Source: Woeseiaceae bacterium (GTDB lineage Bacteria; Pseudomonadota; Gammaproteobacteria; Steroidobacterales; Woeseiaceae). From it: 64,000 bases of DNA. Position numbers and translations under genes: made by a program. The notes under the pieces were generated by a model. That model saw only the letters and a list, made by a program, of their open reading frames with translations. It ran no database searches and was not told where the DNA came from. Positions 63,997-64,000 of this stretch are shown here, in pieces (positions within the stretch are counted from its first letter, which is position 1; each line of letters begins with the position of its first letter). The stretch lies in NCBI GenBank assembly GCA_021773055.1, contig JAJFKV010000072.1:18528-82527 (forward strand), given 5' to 3'.

Positions 63997-64000
63997 CAGC

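Overview
The window reads as a chromosomal segment of a free-living, respiring gammaproteobacterium. Pointers are high-potential iron-sulfur protein, Bcr/CflA-type MFS, monomeric isocitrate dehydrogenase, OmpA-like envelope protein, Bat/MoxR operon, GC content estimated by eye at about 55-58 percent, and very tight gene packing with 1-bp and 4-bp start/stop overlaps. A marine or sediment lineage of the Woeseiaceae/Chromatiales kind would fit, but that is inference; no rRNA or tRNA gene was seen.

Layout. 1-4.3 kb: end of an OmpA-family gene, an alpha/beta-hydrolase, a HAD phosphatase, glyoxalase I, an HxlR-SCP2 regulator and an exported truncated haemoglobin. 4.3-11.2 kb (minus): a complete MoxR-DUF58-DUF4381-BatA-BatB/C-BatD operon. 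11.2-14.1 kb: exported proteins, an aspartate/aromatic aminotransferase and a HiPIP with its terminator. 14.25-19.96 kb (plus): fdhD-fdsG-fdsB-fdsA, a soluble NAD-linked molybdenum/tungsten formate dehydrogenase. 20.2-21.1 kb: a small membrane protein and a SYLF protein. 21.2-29.9 kb: histidine utilisation, with hutF-hutC-hutU-hutH-hutG on minus (every junction a 4-bp overlap) and hutI plus an MFS carrier on plus, diverging across a palindromic HutC operator. This is the five-step route that ends in free formate, which the neighbouring formate dehydrogenase could oxidise. 29.9-38.6 kb: nitroreductase, cytochrome b561, a stand-alone RAM domain, an exported peroxiredoxin, a MacAB-type ABC exporter, a 7TM-PAS-GGDEF cyclase and an APH-fold kinase. 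38.7-45.7 kb: an AlbA/Schlafen-like protein, a LOG-family protein, two divergent phosphoribosyltransferase paralogues, glycerate kinase, OsmC and isocitrate dehydrogenase.

45.7-56.2 kb (minus) is a ten-gene purine catabolic operon (uraH-xdhA-xdhB-xdhC-puuD-puuE-uraD-alc-allA-guaD). It takes guanine, hypoxanthine and xanthine through urate, 5-hydroxyisourate, OHCU, allantoin, allantoate and ureidoglycolate to glyoxylate and urea. It is followed by the decayed remains of a gluconate-dehydrogenase-like pair (Tat subunit 3 fused to pieces of a GMC oxidoreductase) and a RidA-like lipoprotein.

57.5-62.1 kb is the least explained part. It has an exported PPP-type metallophosphatase whose C-terminal half looks like a degenerate secreted-kinase fold, a divergent CotH-kinase-like exported protein, an alpha/beta-hydrolase homologue that has lost its nucleophile serine (a paralogue of the gene at 0.7-1.65 kb), and a DUF4956 membrane protein. 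The window closes with a PfkB sugar/nucleoside kinase and, at the very edge, two adjacent EutN/CcmL-type microcompartment vertex proteins in locally GC-richer DNA. These mark the end of a bacterial microcompartment locus that lies mostly outside the window.
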